A stretch of 64,000 nucleotides of DNA from Lytechinus pictus (taxonomy: Eukaryota > Echinodermata > Echinoidea > Temnopleuroida > Toxopneustidae), in NCBI RefSeq assembly GCF_037042905.1, contig NC_087259.1, forward strand, positions 18,207,501-18,271,500, given 5' to 3'. Positions 24,841 through 36,800 of this stretch are shown here, in pieces; positions within the stretch are counted from its first letter, which is position 1, and the number at the start of each line of letters is the position of its first letter. The notes under the pieces are model-generated. The model searched no databases and had not been told where the DNA came from. It saw only the letters and a list, made by a program, of their open reading frames with translations. A program made the position numbers and the translations under genes.

Positions 24841-25003
24841 GGGGCCCGTTTCACAAAGAGTTGCAACTGTTGTAACGCTAGTTTGCCATTATGGCAACTA
24901 CTATGGCAACCTTGATTATGATTGGCTGCTGAGCTTTGTTACCGTAGTAGTTGCCATAATGGCAAATTTACAACAGTTGCAAGTCCTTTATGAAACGGGC
25001 CCC
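24841..25003. mobile_element. MITE, GGGGCCCGTTTCACAAAG type
   Basis: ggggcccgtttcacaaag at the left opposes ctttatgaaacgggcccc at the right. Inner arms 'gttgcaactgttgtaa' and 'ttacaacagttgcaa', and 'gccattatggcaactact' and 'agtagttgccataatggc', pair as well. It lies one base from the preceding MITE. Confidence 0.85.
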
Positions 25004-26520
25004 AGAACTTTTGAGAGTATCGGAGTAGGAAGTTCATATGATTGAGTAAGCGTTTTTTGTGTTCAGGACAGGAGCCAGGGGGGCGGTGGGGGCGGTCGCC
25101 CCCCAAAAAAAAACGTCCCCAAAAAGACAAAAAAAGAAGAGAAAAAAGAGAGGAGAAAAGGAAAAGCGAAGGGAGGAAAGGGACGAAGCGTAGCTTTGTG
25201 GGTTTTTTCTTTTTATTCTTTATTTTTTTCTCAAAAGAGAAACTCATTCACTCTTGCTCTAAATTTATATATGAATTTTGCTTCCGCGCTGCGTGCGGTT
25301 AAATGACAATATTGCAGTTCTCCATTGTTTCCCCCACCCTTTCTTTAACCCTGTTTTTCCACCTCAGCTATATGTTTTTTGCCTGTTAAAGTTCAAATGT
25401 ATACATTAGGACATGGAATTAGAGTAAGGTTAGACCGAAGTATATGAAGTTACCTTTTTTTTATTGATCGCGCAACTTCTGGTCGGGTCAGCTCCGGGCG
25501 GGTAAAATCTTTATATCAATTTCTGCCGTCACCTCCATATAGGCAACTTCTTGCACATTCATCTTCTGTCCTTTTTTACGCCCTCAGTTTGAAATTTTGA
25601 ATGGCACTTAAGTTTCTTTATCATTCAAAATGAAGCGCTTCAGGATAAGTCAAAGAAATTATACATCATCCTTTTTTATATAATTTCAATAAATCACAGA
25701 AGTTTCAAGTTTTTGCACATTATTTTCCTTGTAATGAAGTTCAATTATCTTAGAAAATCAATTGAATTAGAGCCGATGGGGTATTCGAGATATCTGCAAT
25801 TGATGAAACGTCCGCCCTTTGAAATTTCAGAGTTTCATTGCTCTGCGCGGGGAGGAATATCTTCCTCCCGGCATATACACTTCTTCTCCTCTGTTTTGGG
25901 AGTTAAAGATATGCACTGTCGCTAAATTGTTTGTAATCAAATCTGATCTTTCCAAGGGAAGTATTCAATATATCTTAGAGAATACCCTTTTCTTTGCAAA
26001 AAAATTTGATAAAACGCTTTAGCTTCCGCGCTTCGCGCGGGGTTATTATTATTTTAATTTCCGCCATTGTATTTATTTTTTGTGCGTTCACAATCACTTT
26101 TGAAAACAAGGTTCAAAATCACAATATAGTCAACTGAATTGGAGCTGATATAGGTACTAGAGACAAGAGAGACGGCTCCTTTTCATTTTAATTTATGAAA
26201 CACCGAAAGCTTCGCGCTTCGCAAGGGAGGGGGAAACTCCCCCTCCCTGCACCCACCCCCTAGGGAGCGCGCTTCGCGCGCTCTGTAAGTGTTGGCACGC
26301 TTCGCGTGCATTTACCGCCCCCTCCAAAATGAAATCCTGGCTACGCGGTTGGTGTCTGCAGCGACATTCTGAACGAGTCGTCAAATCAATCAGTCTGCCC
26401 GAAGATCGGCGAGAGGGTGAAAGCGACGGTTGTAGACCGAGCTGACCAAGGTATGAATATATATTGCTCTGTCTGCCCCGGCATTGAGCACTCTTGGAAA
26501 CCTCAACCAATCCCATACCA
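25004..26520. other. Non-coding stretch with scattered CGCGCTTCGCGCG hairpins
   Basis: A purine tract lies at 25110-25190. Short CG-rich inverted words such as 'gcgcgcttcgcgcgc' recur at about 26023-26041, 26205-26222 and 26266-26282. No exon was identified. Confidence 0.4.
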
Positions 26521-26590
26521 AGTGTATATGTATATACATATGTATTTTAAATAACATTTATATAATATATTGAATATAAATATATATATT

Positions 26591-26660
26591 TATTTATATA
26601 CACACACACACACACACACACCCTCATCCTCACACATATATATATATATATATAAATGAA
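26591..26660 (+). repeat. (CA)n/(TA)n microsatellite
   Basis: Alternating CA then TA dinucleotide runs. Confidence 0.9.
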
Positions 26661-26828
26661 GAGGGCCCTTTGCACAACGTGTATTGCAGCGCGTCATGTT
26701 CTACGTATAGGCGTAAATAATTCAAGCATTAACGCTAGACGTAGCTTCCAAGTATCTCTTTTATTGTGAGCTTTCGGCCAATATAGGGCCTTCATCAGGC
26801 CTATAATGCATTGAAACAAACAAAATAG

Positions 26829-26831
<3 letters not shown>

Positions 26832-26919
<88 letters not shown>

Positions 26920-26933
26920 TATATATATATCGG
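26832..26933 (+). repeat. (TA)n with (CA)n microsatellite
   Basis: About 75 bp of TA repeats, then CA, then TA. The minus-strand 'IYIYIY' frames are repeat artefacts. Confidence 0.95.
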
Positions 26934-27094
26934 TGGCCTGTGTGAGTGTTTTACAGATCAACCCCAAGGTGGGGGGACCATGACCCCCCTCAACGATTCG
27001 CGCTATATTTCCGAAACGCAAAAAGATAGCTCCGCAAAATTTTATGACTCTTTTTCTTTGAAGTCTCGCGCAACTTCTAAGTCCAAATTCGCGA

Positions 27095-27486
27095 CATATA
27101 CCGTGTTTACACTTAATCGGCTTTTGCATCGGCTTTTTCATAGCGTGTAAACGCGATTAACTTGCATCGGCTCTCGGTTCAGAATCAGCAATTTTGCACC
27201 ACCAAAGTAGTAGGTTCAGAACCGCGAGCCGATGCAGAATCGGCTTGGTGCGCCTTTCATTTACTTTTACCATTGTGACGTAATTGTAAGCGCACGGATC
27301 CAGCGTTGTCTTTATTATGACGTATATTGTTGGTGTGCGTATCATTTCAGGTTTTTGACACGCGAGCCGATTCTGAACCGCGAGCTGTAACAGCGTGTAA
27401 ACGCAGATCAAGATAAACCAAAAGCCGATTCTGCATCGGCTTTTGGTTCTGAACCAAAAGCCGATTAAGTGTAAACACGGTATATA
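27095..27486. mobile_element. Inverted-repeat element, ATACCGTGTTTACACTTAATCGG ends
   Basis: The left terminus ataccgtgtttacacttaat opposes the right terminus attaagtgtaaacacggtat. 'gcatcggct' and 'gccgatgc' words are repeated inside both arms. It is about 390 bp and non-coding. The minus frame at 27157-27528 crosses it and is not called. Confidence 0.8.
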
Positions 27487-28117
27487 CGGGTATAGCATCG
27501 CGCTGCCACATGACTTTTTACGAAACAATGTTATGCCGAAAATGGCTAATTTTTATACTTTGTGTACAAAGTCTATGGGAGATGAAATGCATAACAGGGT
27601 GATTATTTTTCGTTCTAAATGGTCTGCTTCATTAATTTAGCTGTTAGATAGTCTGTAATATTTTCCATTGAAAAAAACAATGAAAAAAAAAGGAAAAAAA
27701 AGAAATGCAAAAGGAAAGATTAGATTACAAAGATGACATCTGGAAAAAAGAAAAAAAAATGAAGTGAAATTGGGTGCTAGATAATTTTCACGAATATTTG
27801 CATATTTTATTCATAATAAATAGAAAATATTCCTTTCCAGAATTTCTTTATACTTTCTTGTAGTTTATGTGGTAAAGAATGCGCGTGCGAAATTTCGGCG
27901 CGATCGCGCGAACGGCGACCGAGATAAGAAGGGGTGCCGTATCCCCCCATCATCAGTACATCTCAAATAGCCTAGTCCTTTTAGGGTTAACATCGTCAAA
28001 ATTTGCTTTTACTATATCATGTTTTCACTTGTATTACTCGATTCGTACATTAGTGATGGTAGAAAATCGTAAATGATATAAGAAATGATAAATGTCTTGA
28101 TGCAGGGCTCTGTCACA

Positions 28118-28358
28118 CACTGTAAAAACTGTGGTGTTAAAACTGACACCAGTTGGTGTTAATAGAGGACCACACCCTGAGGTGTTAGAATTACACCGTA
28201 GAGATTGAACATAACACCGAAAAGTGTAAATGTAACAACCAAAGGTGTTGTAATAACACATATAGGTGTTAAACTAACACTTTCATTTTAACACCGGTGT
28301 AAAATAATTGGTGTGGTCCTCTATGTAAACCGGTTAACACCACAATTTTTGCTGTGCA
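28118..28358. mobile_element. Inverted-repeat MITE rich in GGTGTTAA words
   Basis: 'cactgtaaaaactgtggtgt' on the left opposes 'aacaccacaatttttgctgt' on the right. 'tagaggaccacac' opposes 'gtgtggtcctcta'. The interior repeats ggtgtta and taacacc many times. Confidence 0.75.
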
Positions 28359-28359
28359 C

Positions 28360-30050
28360 TAATGTTTGAAGTTCATCCATAAAAATGACGGAGACCAACC
28401 AAGATTATTGTTTTATCCTTATATTGTTCAAAACACTGACCAGCTAGGAACCAATAAAATCTGTAATCAACGTGAATCTTTGTGTTACGGGTATCACAAC
28501 AAGTTCTGTTGATATTTCCAATATCACAAATTGAAAAATCACCTCTGGGAGCTTTAAAAAAAGAATCAATCATATTATTGTGTTTTTTTTTCTACTGATC
28601 CTTTTGTCCTTAAGCGCATAACGCTCGTGCCACTATTAATACGAAACGACGGATTATCGTTGTGGAAATAATTGTGTTCTTTCAACCACAAAAAAAGAAT
28701 GAACATGTTTGATAATTATAGACACCACGATCAAAACTCAATTTTCAACGACCATACCTATCGCAATAATCACGCTCTGATCCCAGTGGATTTCATTTTC
28801 AATTTAGCAACTAATGATTGAGGAGCCATCGCCCCGTATTTATTGATTGGAATATAATCGCGTTTTAAGTTGTCATCCGTTTTCACCAGTTTTCGGTCAC
28901 TAAAATGAGAGGATGAGATGTAGGCGAAGGCAAGCCGTCAAGCCTCCGGAGTAAACTATTATATAAATAAACAGTGAGAAATTGCTTTTTTTATGCTTTA
29001 TACAAAAACTGGTTATTTTCGAGGTCATTCACTATTTTCTTTTTTGCTTGATTGTTTTCTTTTATAGTATCAATTCAATTATAGTGAAAATAATGTCCCC
29101 TATCTACCGCCAATTACTGGAACCGCCAATGAAAGACAAAGCCAAAATGTTAAAGGTAACAGAACAAGAGGTAACATCAATGTTTTAATGCATGCAGCCT
29201 AGCTTAATTGGGTATGCGCGCCCGCTGTATAATGAAGTTTTATCGGGGATTTTGGGAAACATGTTTTTTATTGTCCCCATGTTTTGGTTAGGTTTGAAAT
29301 GGGCACAGCATCAATATGAAAAAATAATCTGCCGTAAATTGACAACCGTAGAATACATTATCAAAGATTTTAACTGCTGTTTGATATAAATCTTATATAG
29401 CATTGTTGATGATGTGAGATTTACCGCTCCCGCATTGTAATAAGGCATTTAACCCCTTTGTTTTTAAGTGGGGAGGGGGTGAATTTAGGATATGATCGAA
29501 TTTGATCAACACTCATGAAAAATTGATGAAATCTTGAAATTGAATAAATGCTTTACATTATTATCTCTATCAAAGCAACGGTGCGTGTATTTAGTTTTGG
29601 ATGAAAAATGCGGCTATTATTAACGATCATAAAAGTAACAATGAATTTGTTGCCTGGATTTTGTACATTCAAGATCAGAAATTTTAATATTTGGTGCTGT
29701 CATTCATGAATTATTGTAATATTCTCTATCTCGGGGAATGTTTTGATATCCCATAGTGAGCTGTCCATATCATGATTAGGTAAATATTATTTGTGTTATT
29801 AAGTGCCCATGCCCCCCTAGATACATTTTTGCATCAACTAGAGCTTCGCCAACTTTTAGTGCGGTACGCCCGCAAAGCCGTATTTAATTGCCTATCATGA
29901 ATATGATACCGGTAATGCTCATCATCCATGCTATATAATCATGGAATTTTACAACCCGACTATAATAATGTTTGGCTCGCTTCGCATATTTCAATCATCC
30001 GATTTGCTGCTCTGGATACCTCTATTGCATCCATCGTAACTGGCATATAT
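28360..30050. other. No supported gene
   Basis: AT-rich sequence upstream of the lectin gene. Short open frames at 28982-29389 have no recognised domain. Promoter elements could lie here but none can be named. Confidence 0.4.
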
Positions 30051-30055
30051 TTCAG

Positions 30056-30089
30056 AAAGATGAGGAACCGCAGTCTTATTGGTATTGAG
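30056..30089 (+). CDS. Possible 5' exon of the lectin gene
   Basis: 'ggcatatatttcag' precedes a 34-bp segment that ends GAG|gtatgt. It contains an in-frame ATG giving MRNRSLIGIE in phase 0. This could splice to the signal-peptide exon, which begins with ATG right after its acceptor. It may instead be a 5' UTR exon or chance. Confidence 0.3.
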
Positions 30090-30791
30090 GTATGTTTCGG
30101 TGTATGATTTTATTCCTCTATGTTTTTAACATGATTCTGGGACTAGCTAATTCATTTCAAAAAGACGAAAATGCCTATTAAGCAGAACTTTATATTTTCG
30201 CATCTTAATATTTGCGTTTAGTAATTTTTAAATATAATTATGTAAGCGCATATTCACAATTATAAAAAATAATGACTCAATGTTTATAGAAGATTTTGAT
30301 GGATATTATACGAAATATTGTGCGTCGAAGAATAGATTTGCATGTGGTTTGAGGTAATCATGAGCAAGACGAGTTTGAAATAGTGAAGACAAATGAAGTT
30401 ACGCAGAATTATGTAACGGCTTTGTGTGAGAAATACATATCTTACTAGTATTTGAGTATGAAAATGATAACGACCCAAGTCGAGGTCTTTTTAGCTTAAT
30501 TGAATTAATCATGGGATATTGATGATTTTACAAGAACCCATCTTATGTGAAATTTATATACTGAAATTCTAATCAGAAGTGGCCGAAATAACAGAAAAGG
30601 GACCTAAATCATTATTGGGCATACGCAATTCTTCTTCTTCTCTTAAATATAATCGAATGAACTATGATTGGTCATTCTTATATTCTTATCCTCATTATAC
30701 TTGAAACGATACTCCGATTCTCGGTAAAAAAAAAAATGTCCGACTGTTAATATGACAGTACAATATTTTGTCATTGTTTTTCTGCATGTAG

Positions 30792-30858
30792 ATGGAAATT
30801 TCATGTTATGCTATACTTGTTGCATTTTGGATCACTACTAATTTGGATATTTCCCTCG
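30792..30858 (+). CDS. Lectin gene exon 1: signal peptide
   Basis: The acceptor 'ctgcatgtag' is followed directly by ATG, then MEISCYAILVAFWITTNL and DISL with a split codon, ending CTC G|gtaagt (phase 1). Joining G to CT of the next exon gives Ala, so the likely signal cleavage falls at ...DISLA before Cys-Glu-Thr. The exact phase fit over 8 kb of intron is the main support for linking it to the lectin exons. Confidence 0.7.
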
Positions 30859-33800
30859 GTAAGTAGAGGTCCATGGTATAATTCAAATAGCAAAGGTCCC
30901 GATAATATCCTTATTCTCAGTTTTTATATTAACTGATTACCCATGGCACATTTACAGCTCATACACTTCCAGTTATCCAATCACAGATTGATAAATATTA
31001 GGCAAATGCAAAAGTCACCACGCATATATATAAACCAAGAAGCAATATGCCTCTTTACTGCTAAGTCTTAATTTATTTCAAGCCAACTGATCGTAGGATT
31101 TTTATGATGCCTGCTACTGAATGCTATTTTGATCTTTCTCATGTATTTCCGATGTAATAATAATAATAATAAAATATGCAATTTGTTAGGCGCCATTCAT
31201 CTCTTAACAGATGCTCAAGGCGCACAAGTGAAGGGGGGGGGGGGGAAGTAACAGAAAATCATTGATAAAATGAGTTAAGATGTATGTTTTAAGCTTGATC
31301 TTAAACGTTTAGCAGGTTTAGACACTCTTGCTATCTCGGATCTCTCGTGGGAGGGAATCCCATAGTTAGGGCTCTGCATGGATGAATGCCCCCCACTTTG
31401 TTTTACACTTTGGAACTGTAAGAAGATGTATGCTTTTTATTGTATGAAAATCTGTATTTTAGCCTTCTGACCTGCCAGAGGTTTTTGTGGAAAAAAAAAG
31501 TTTTCCGTCATATTTTTATAAGCGTCCTCCTTTTTGCATGATCTTATTATTTCATCATATTTTGTTTTAATACATCAGCGCATTTTCCACGTATATGATA
31601 TTTGTCTAAGATTTGTTACTTTATCACTACAATTTTCAACATTGTAGCGTACGTAAGTGTCTGATTAATATCATTGGCAACGTGTGGTTCGTTCATTTTA
31701 ATGCTTTGATAATTTAACGGTTTTTGGCTAAATAATTACATTGAGTACATTCTGCATTTTGCGATGCTTTCACCATATTTTTTTAGTATCGAATGCTGGC
31801 GAAAAAACTGTGAATTTAATCTCAAAATGTACCATAATTTTGTAACAAGTTGCCAGAAGTTATTTGATTTCGCATAAAAAACGAACATGTTCAAAATTTA
31901 TAGTAGTTATGGGTGAGACCTCATACCAATTTGACCTTTGACCCATGACCTTTGACCGCATGACCTTTGACCGCATGACCTTTGACCCCAACTTCCGGTC
32001 ACTGTTGACCCCGTGACCCCACCTTCCGGTCAATCATGACCTTTGACCTTTGGGTACGCGGTAAACAGGAAATTGGATAATGGAGCGCGGGAAGCGATTT
32101 TAATTGGATAATGGAGCGCGGGACGCGATTTTAATTGGATAATGACTCCGCGTGGGGACGCCATCTTAATTGGATAATGAAGCGCGGGACGCGATTTTAA
32201 TTGGATAATGGAGCGCGGGACGCGATTTTAATTGGATAATGACTCCGCGTGGGGACGCCATCTTAATTGGATAATGAAACGCGGGACGCGATTTTAATTG
32301 GATAATGAGCCCGGCTCTTTCATATAATCTCAAGGAAAATATGTTCATCCACGCTAGAATGACCCATGATGACCCTAAGAATCCGTAAGAATCCGTAAAA
32401 AATCCGTAAGAATCCGTAAGAATGAGTAAGAATCCGTAAGAATGAGTAAGAATCCGTAAGAATGAGTAAGAATCCGTAAGAATCCGTAAGAATCCGTAAG
32501 AATGAGTAAGAATCCGTAAGAATGAGTAAGAATCCGTAAGAATCCGTAAACATCCGTAAGAATCCGTAAAAAATCCGTAAGAATCCGTAAACATCCGTAA
32601 GAATCCGTAAAAAATCCGTAAGAATGAGTAAGAATGAGTAAGAATGAGTAAGAATCCGTAAGAATCCGTAAGAATGAGTAAGAATCCGTAAGAATGAGTA
32701 AGAATCCGTAAGAATCCGTAAACATCCGTAAGAATCCGTAAACATCCGTAAGAATCCGTAAACATCCGTAAGAATCCGTAAAAAATCCGTAAGAATGAGT
32801 AAGAATGAGTAAGAATGAGTAAGAATCCGTAAGAATGAGTAAGAATCCGTAAGAATGAGTAAGAATCCGTAAGAATCCGTAAACATCCGTAAGAATCCGT
32901 AAAAAATCCGTAAGAATGAGTAAGAATGAGTAAGAATGAGTAAACATCCATAAGAATCCGTAAGAATGAGTAAGAATCCGTAAGAATGCGTAAAAATCCG
33001 TAAGAATCAAAGTACCTTCGCGCGCGTTTCATGATTACGTATAATTACAAGTTTGAACGTTAATTTTCTTCATTTCCCAACAAATAATCATCGAGTCAGC
33101 ATGAATATATTGGATATGTCCAACCGTTACGCTTGTTCACGATGCGATAAAACTTTTAGTAGGAAATATAACATGCAGAGGCATGAACAAATTGAGCATG
33201 ATACTGGAGAAGAAACGAGTGAAGATGAAGAATCCGACCCATCCTCTCAAATGCAAAGAGTTGAAGAATCCAACGGTGATTCCGAAACGAGCGTATCAGA
33301 AAGCGATGGACACGAATCGTCAATGACAGCAAACATGGAAGAAACTGAAGACAACCTCGCTTATCGAGGATGGTTAGAGCAAGCCATGACGGCCACCAAG
33401 GACTTGAGAGACGAAAAATATCAGAAATACATCTCAGAAGGAATGGAAGAAGAAGACGCTAAAGCAAAGGCTCACGTGAAACTAATGTGGGCAGTCAAAC
33501 GCATCTTTTTCGATCTGTACTCTCAGTTCTTGCAGCAGAACGTGTACCTCGAAGACGCTGACATCAATCATGAAATCGTGTCCGATCTCACGGAAAGATT
33601 AGAGAATGGCATGGAATTCCGGAAAGCCGTACAGAGAGTGTTAGCCAGGCATGGTTCACAATTCGATGGTTTATTCCAGTATCAAGGTGACGATGACGAT
33701 AATGATGATGGTGGAGAAGAAACGGAGGGTGAAGATGGAACCTACAACTAAAGGCACAAACATCAGCTTGTCGAATAATCCAAGAAAACGCCGTCAACAT

Positions 33801-36800
33801 AAATGCGGGCATAAATGACAGTTTGAACTTCATTGTGTTCATATTTTCTGAATGCCATCCATAGACATGTGTTACAATCCAATAAGTTAAGCGAAGGGAA
33901 AGAAAAAAAAACGAGAACTTCACTTTAATATTAACAATGAACAGTTAATTATTTTGTTGTGACAACGTAATTTGAGAACATATCTTACATTATTTTTACC
34001 TTTGTATCAAAATCTGCTGTTTATACACTAATTGAACCTATCTACATTGAAATGGAATAGAATAAATGATAGTAATAATAAAGAATCATCCTTGACTGTA
34101 TAGTGTTTCATGTTATCACCATCTGTACTGCGGATGAATGAAGTTGATTGAAAGGAGTCGTCTACGGGTTTCAATATAGTATACTTTTGCGGGTCAGAGA
34201 GCCGTGCAGGTCATGTGAGTTAAAATGAAAAGTATGGAGGTATGTACAAAACAGTATGGAAAAGTCAGAGAGTTTTGATGGGGGAAAGTCTGGAATGAGT
34301 AGAGCTTGAGATGCCACTGTTATCAGGATTATAATCACATGTTGGATTACCAATAATTGTTGTAATAAGAGACAGAGAGAGCCGGCTTTCACCTTGAATA
34401 GGATATCCCAAGTTCAATGACGCCGACCCTCATTATCCAATTAAAATCGCGTCCCGCGTTTCATTATCCAATTAAGATGGCGTCCCCACGCGGAGTCATT
34501 ATCCAATTAAAATCGCGTCCCGCGCTCCATTATCCAATTAAAATCGCGTCCCGCGCTTCATTATCCAATTAAGATGGCGTCCCCACGCGGAGTCATTATC
34601 CAATTAAAATCGCGTCCCGCGCTCCATTATCCAATTAAAATCGCTTCCCGCGCTCCATTATCCAATTTCCTGTTTACCGCGTACCCAAAGGTCAAAGGTC
34701 ATGATTGACCGGAAGGTGGGGTCACGGGGTCAACAGTGACCGGAAGTTGGGGTCAAAGGTCATGCGGTCAAAGGTCATGCGGTCAAAGGTCATGGGTCAA
34801 AGGTCAAATTGGTATGAGGTCTCACCCATAACTACTATTTATTTCCAGTCTATCTTAAAGTTGCGAGCATTTGTAAAACAGTCGCAAGCATTGTCGCTGA
34901 ATTTCATTGAATTTTAATTCGCCACTGCTATGGTGCCGACTGTACCCACATTATTCCAACTCTGTTATACCCCGAAAAGTTCTTGCAGTAGAGTCCCAAA
35001 ACACCCGCAATCTTATATTGTGTTAAATTACAGAATATTAGTACAATTATTTCAATTTTCTTGTAATAAAACCCTTCATGTTTTAATAGATCTGTTCTTT
35101 TAAATTGCAGAAAATGTTTCTGCAAACAGTGTATAATAGTGTGTGTTAAATTAACCCAAGAATATTTCAAATATGTGCATCTGAGGTTTGTGAACACGTT
35201 ATGTTATTGGCCGTTTAGTAAAGATAATTATGTATATCTATAGTATACAAGTTTTTCCGAAATCTTATATAGAAGACAGTGAGTAAAGAAATATGTCTAT
35301 AATTACCAGTTCTGAGGGGTTTCCTTTTAGGCACAACTTTAGCTATTTTCATTATTTGTAGGAACACTCCCCTGCACCAATGTAAAGTTAAACATGTAAG
35401 AGGTGCAACTATAAATGGAATTACATCTTTTATCAAATCATTACTTGTACCATCAAAACCAGGGCTCTTCTTCTTTTTCAAGCCTTTTACATAATCTATA
35501 ACCTCAAAATTGACGACAGGAACGAAAAATATACATTTCTATCATTTGCACCGTCTAAATAATTTACAAAGGTTTCTTGTATATCGGGTATTATAGTGCT
35601 AGACAGAGTAACCCCAATGTGAGAAAAGTAATCATTAAATATTTCACACATCAGTTTCTTGTCTTTAGTCCAGTCATCTTTATAGATATGATATCACCCT
35701 CGTCTACGACTCGGGCGATATAAATCTAGTTTGGACGATATATGTCGTATCGCCCCGAGGTCAGTCAATATTGCTTTATTATCTTGAGTAAATTTGCGTA
35801 TTAACTTTCTACCAAATGCATCGCAAGAATTCTTCAATACTATGTTCTGGCAAAAATGGGAAAATGATCTTAAATATCAGTTTTACAATAATACGAGCAG
35901 TGGGAATAGGATACAAGTTGGTAAAACATTATTAAGTTTTGCATGTTTTCTGCTACTCTTGTTGGTTTATTAATCAGTGGAATCAAAGATAATGTACTTA
36001 ACTTAGAGTATCAACAAAATTACTAAAAGAGTTATCACTGTTGTAACAAAATGAATTAATGTTAAAGTCACCCATAATTACTATATTTTTATTACTGAAT
36101 TATGTGCTTAAAATAATTTTAAACATTCCTTCGATAAATTCATAAACGTCACCATTTGATGACCGATAGACAACTCTTACTAGCAAGTTTTTTTTTCTCA
36201 CCGGTCGGTTTACTGACGGTTAGTCTGACATCACTTGGTCTAATCATCAGATGGGTTAACAACATTCGGGCTAAACCCACTAAGTCCAATTCTCTTTTGG
36301 TCTAATGACCACTTGGTCTAATAGCTAATTAATCTAATGACCACTTGGTCTAATAGCCAATTGGTCTAATGACCACTTGGTCTAATAGCCAATTGGTCTA
36401 ATGACCACTTGGTCTAATAGCCAATTGGTCTAATGACCACTTGGTATAATAGCCAATTGGTCTAATGCCCAGTTCGGCTAATCCTCACTTGGTCCATTAC
36501 TCAGTTGGTCTAGTGTGCAGTTGGTCTTATTTCCATTTCGGCTAATTTCCACTTGGTCTAGTTTCCACTTCGGCTAATTTCCACTTGGTCTAATTTCCAG
36601 ATAGTTTAACATTCATTTCGTATACATGCCACTTGGTCTAATTTGTAGAGTTTGGTGACTTGTTTTCAAATTTCTGGTGAAATTTGTTAAGTTTGAAGCC
36701 GCGCGCCGGCTTCAAATCTTCACACGCGCGCTTCTCGATATTGGAGTATACAGTTAGAGTGACGTACGGTATATTTCCATCCTCAAATTGTTGAAATTAG

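Larger units (their letters stand above)
31896..34842. mobile_element. 2.9-kb Polinton/Maverick-like non-autonomous element, long identical TIRs, 6-bp target duplication
   Basis: The element body is 31902-34836. The target duplication ATTTAT occurs at 31896-31901 and 34837-34842. The ends are 5'-AGTAGTTATGGG and CCCATAACTACT-3', the AG...CT termini known for Polintons. The inverted repeats (31902-32309 and 34429-34836) are 408 bp each, and I saw no mismatch between them. The interior holds a 10-bp tandem array, one ORF with a C2H2 zinc finger, and AATAAA signals at 34061 and 34077. No polymerase B, integrase, ATPase or capsid gene is present, so at 2.9 kb it would be a deletion derivative or a different family. 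Identical repeats and an intact target duplication point to a recent insertion. Confidence 0.8.

Noticed and set aside
28982-29389. Two short plus-strand frames upstream of the lectin gene
   Set aside because: No domain, no splice context and no signal beyond random open length.
32166-33032. 288-residue minus-strand frame, with two further overlapping minus frames
   Set aside because: Produced by a stop-free 10-bp tandem repeat read in all three frames. It extends into the terminal inverted repeat and has no real domain.
31902-34836. Reading the 2.9-kb element as a complete Polinton or virus-like genome
   Set aside because: No polymerase, integrase, ATPase, protease or capsid reading frame is present, so only a non-autonomous or distinct element can be claimed.
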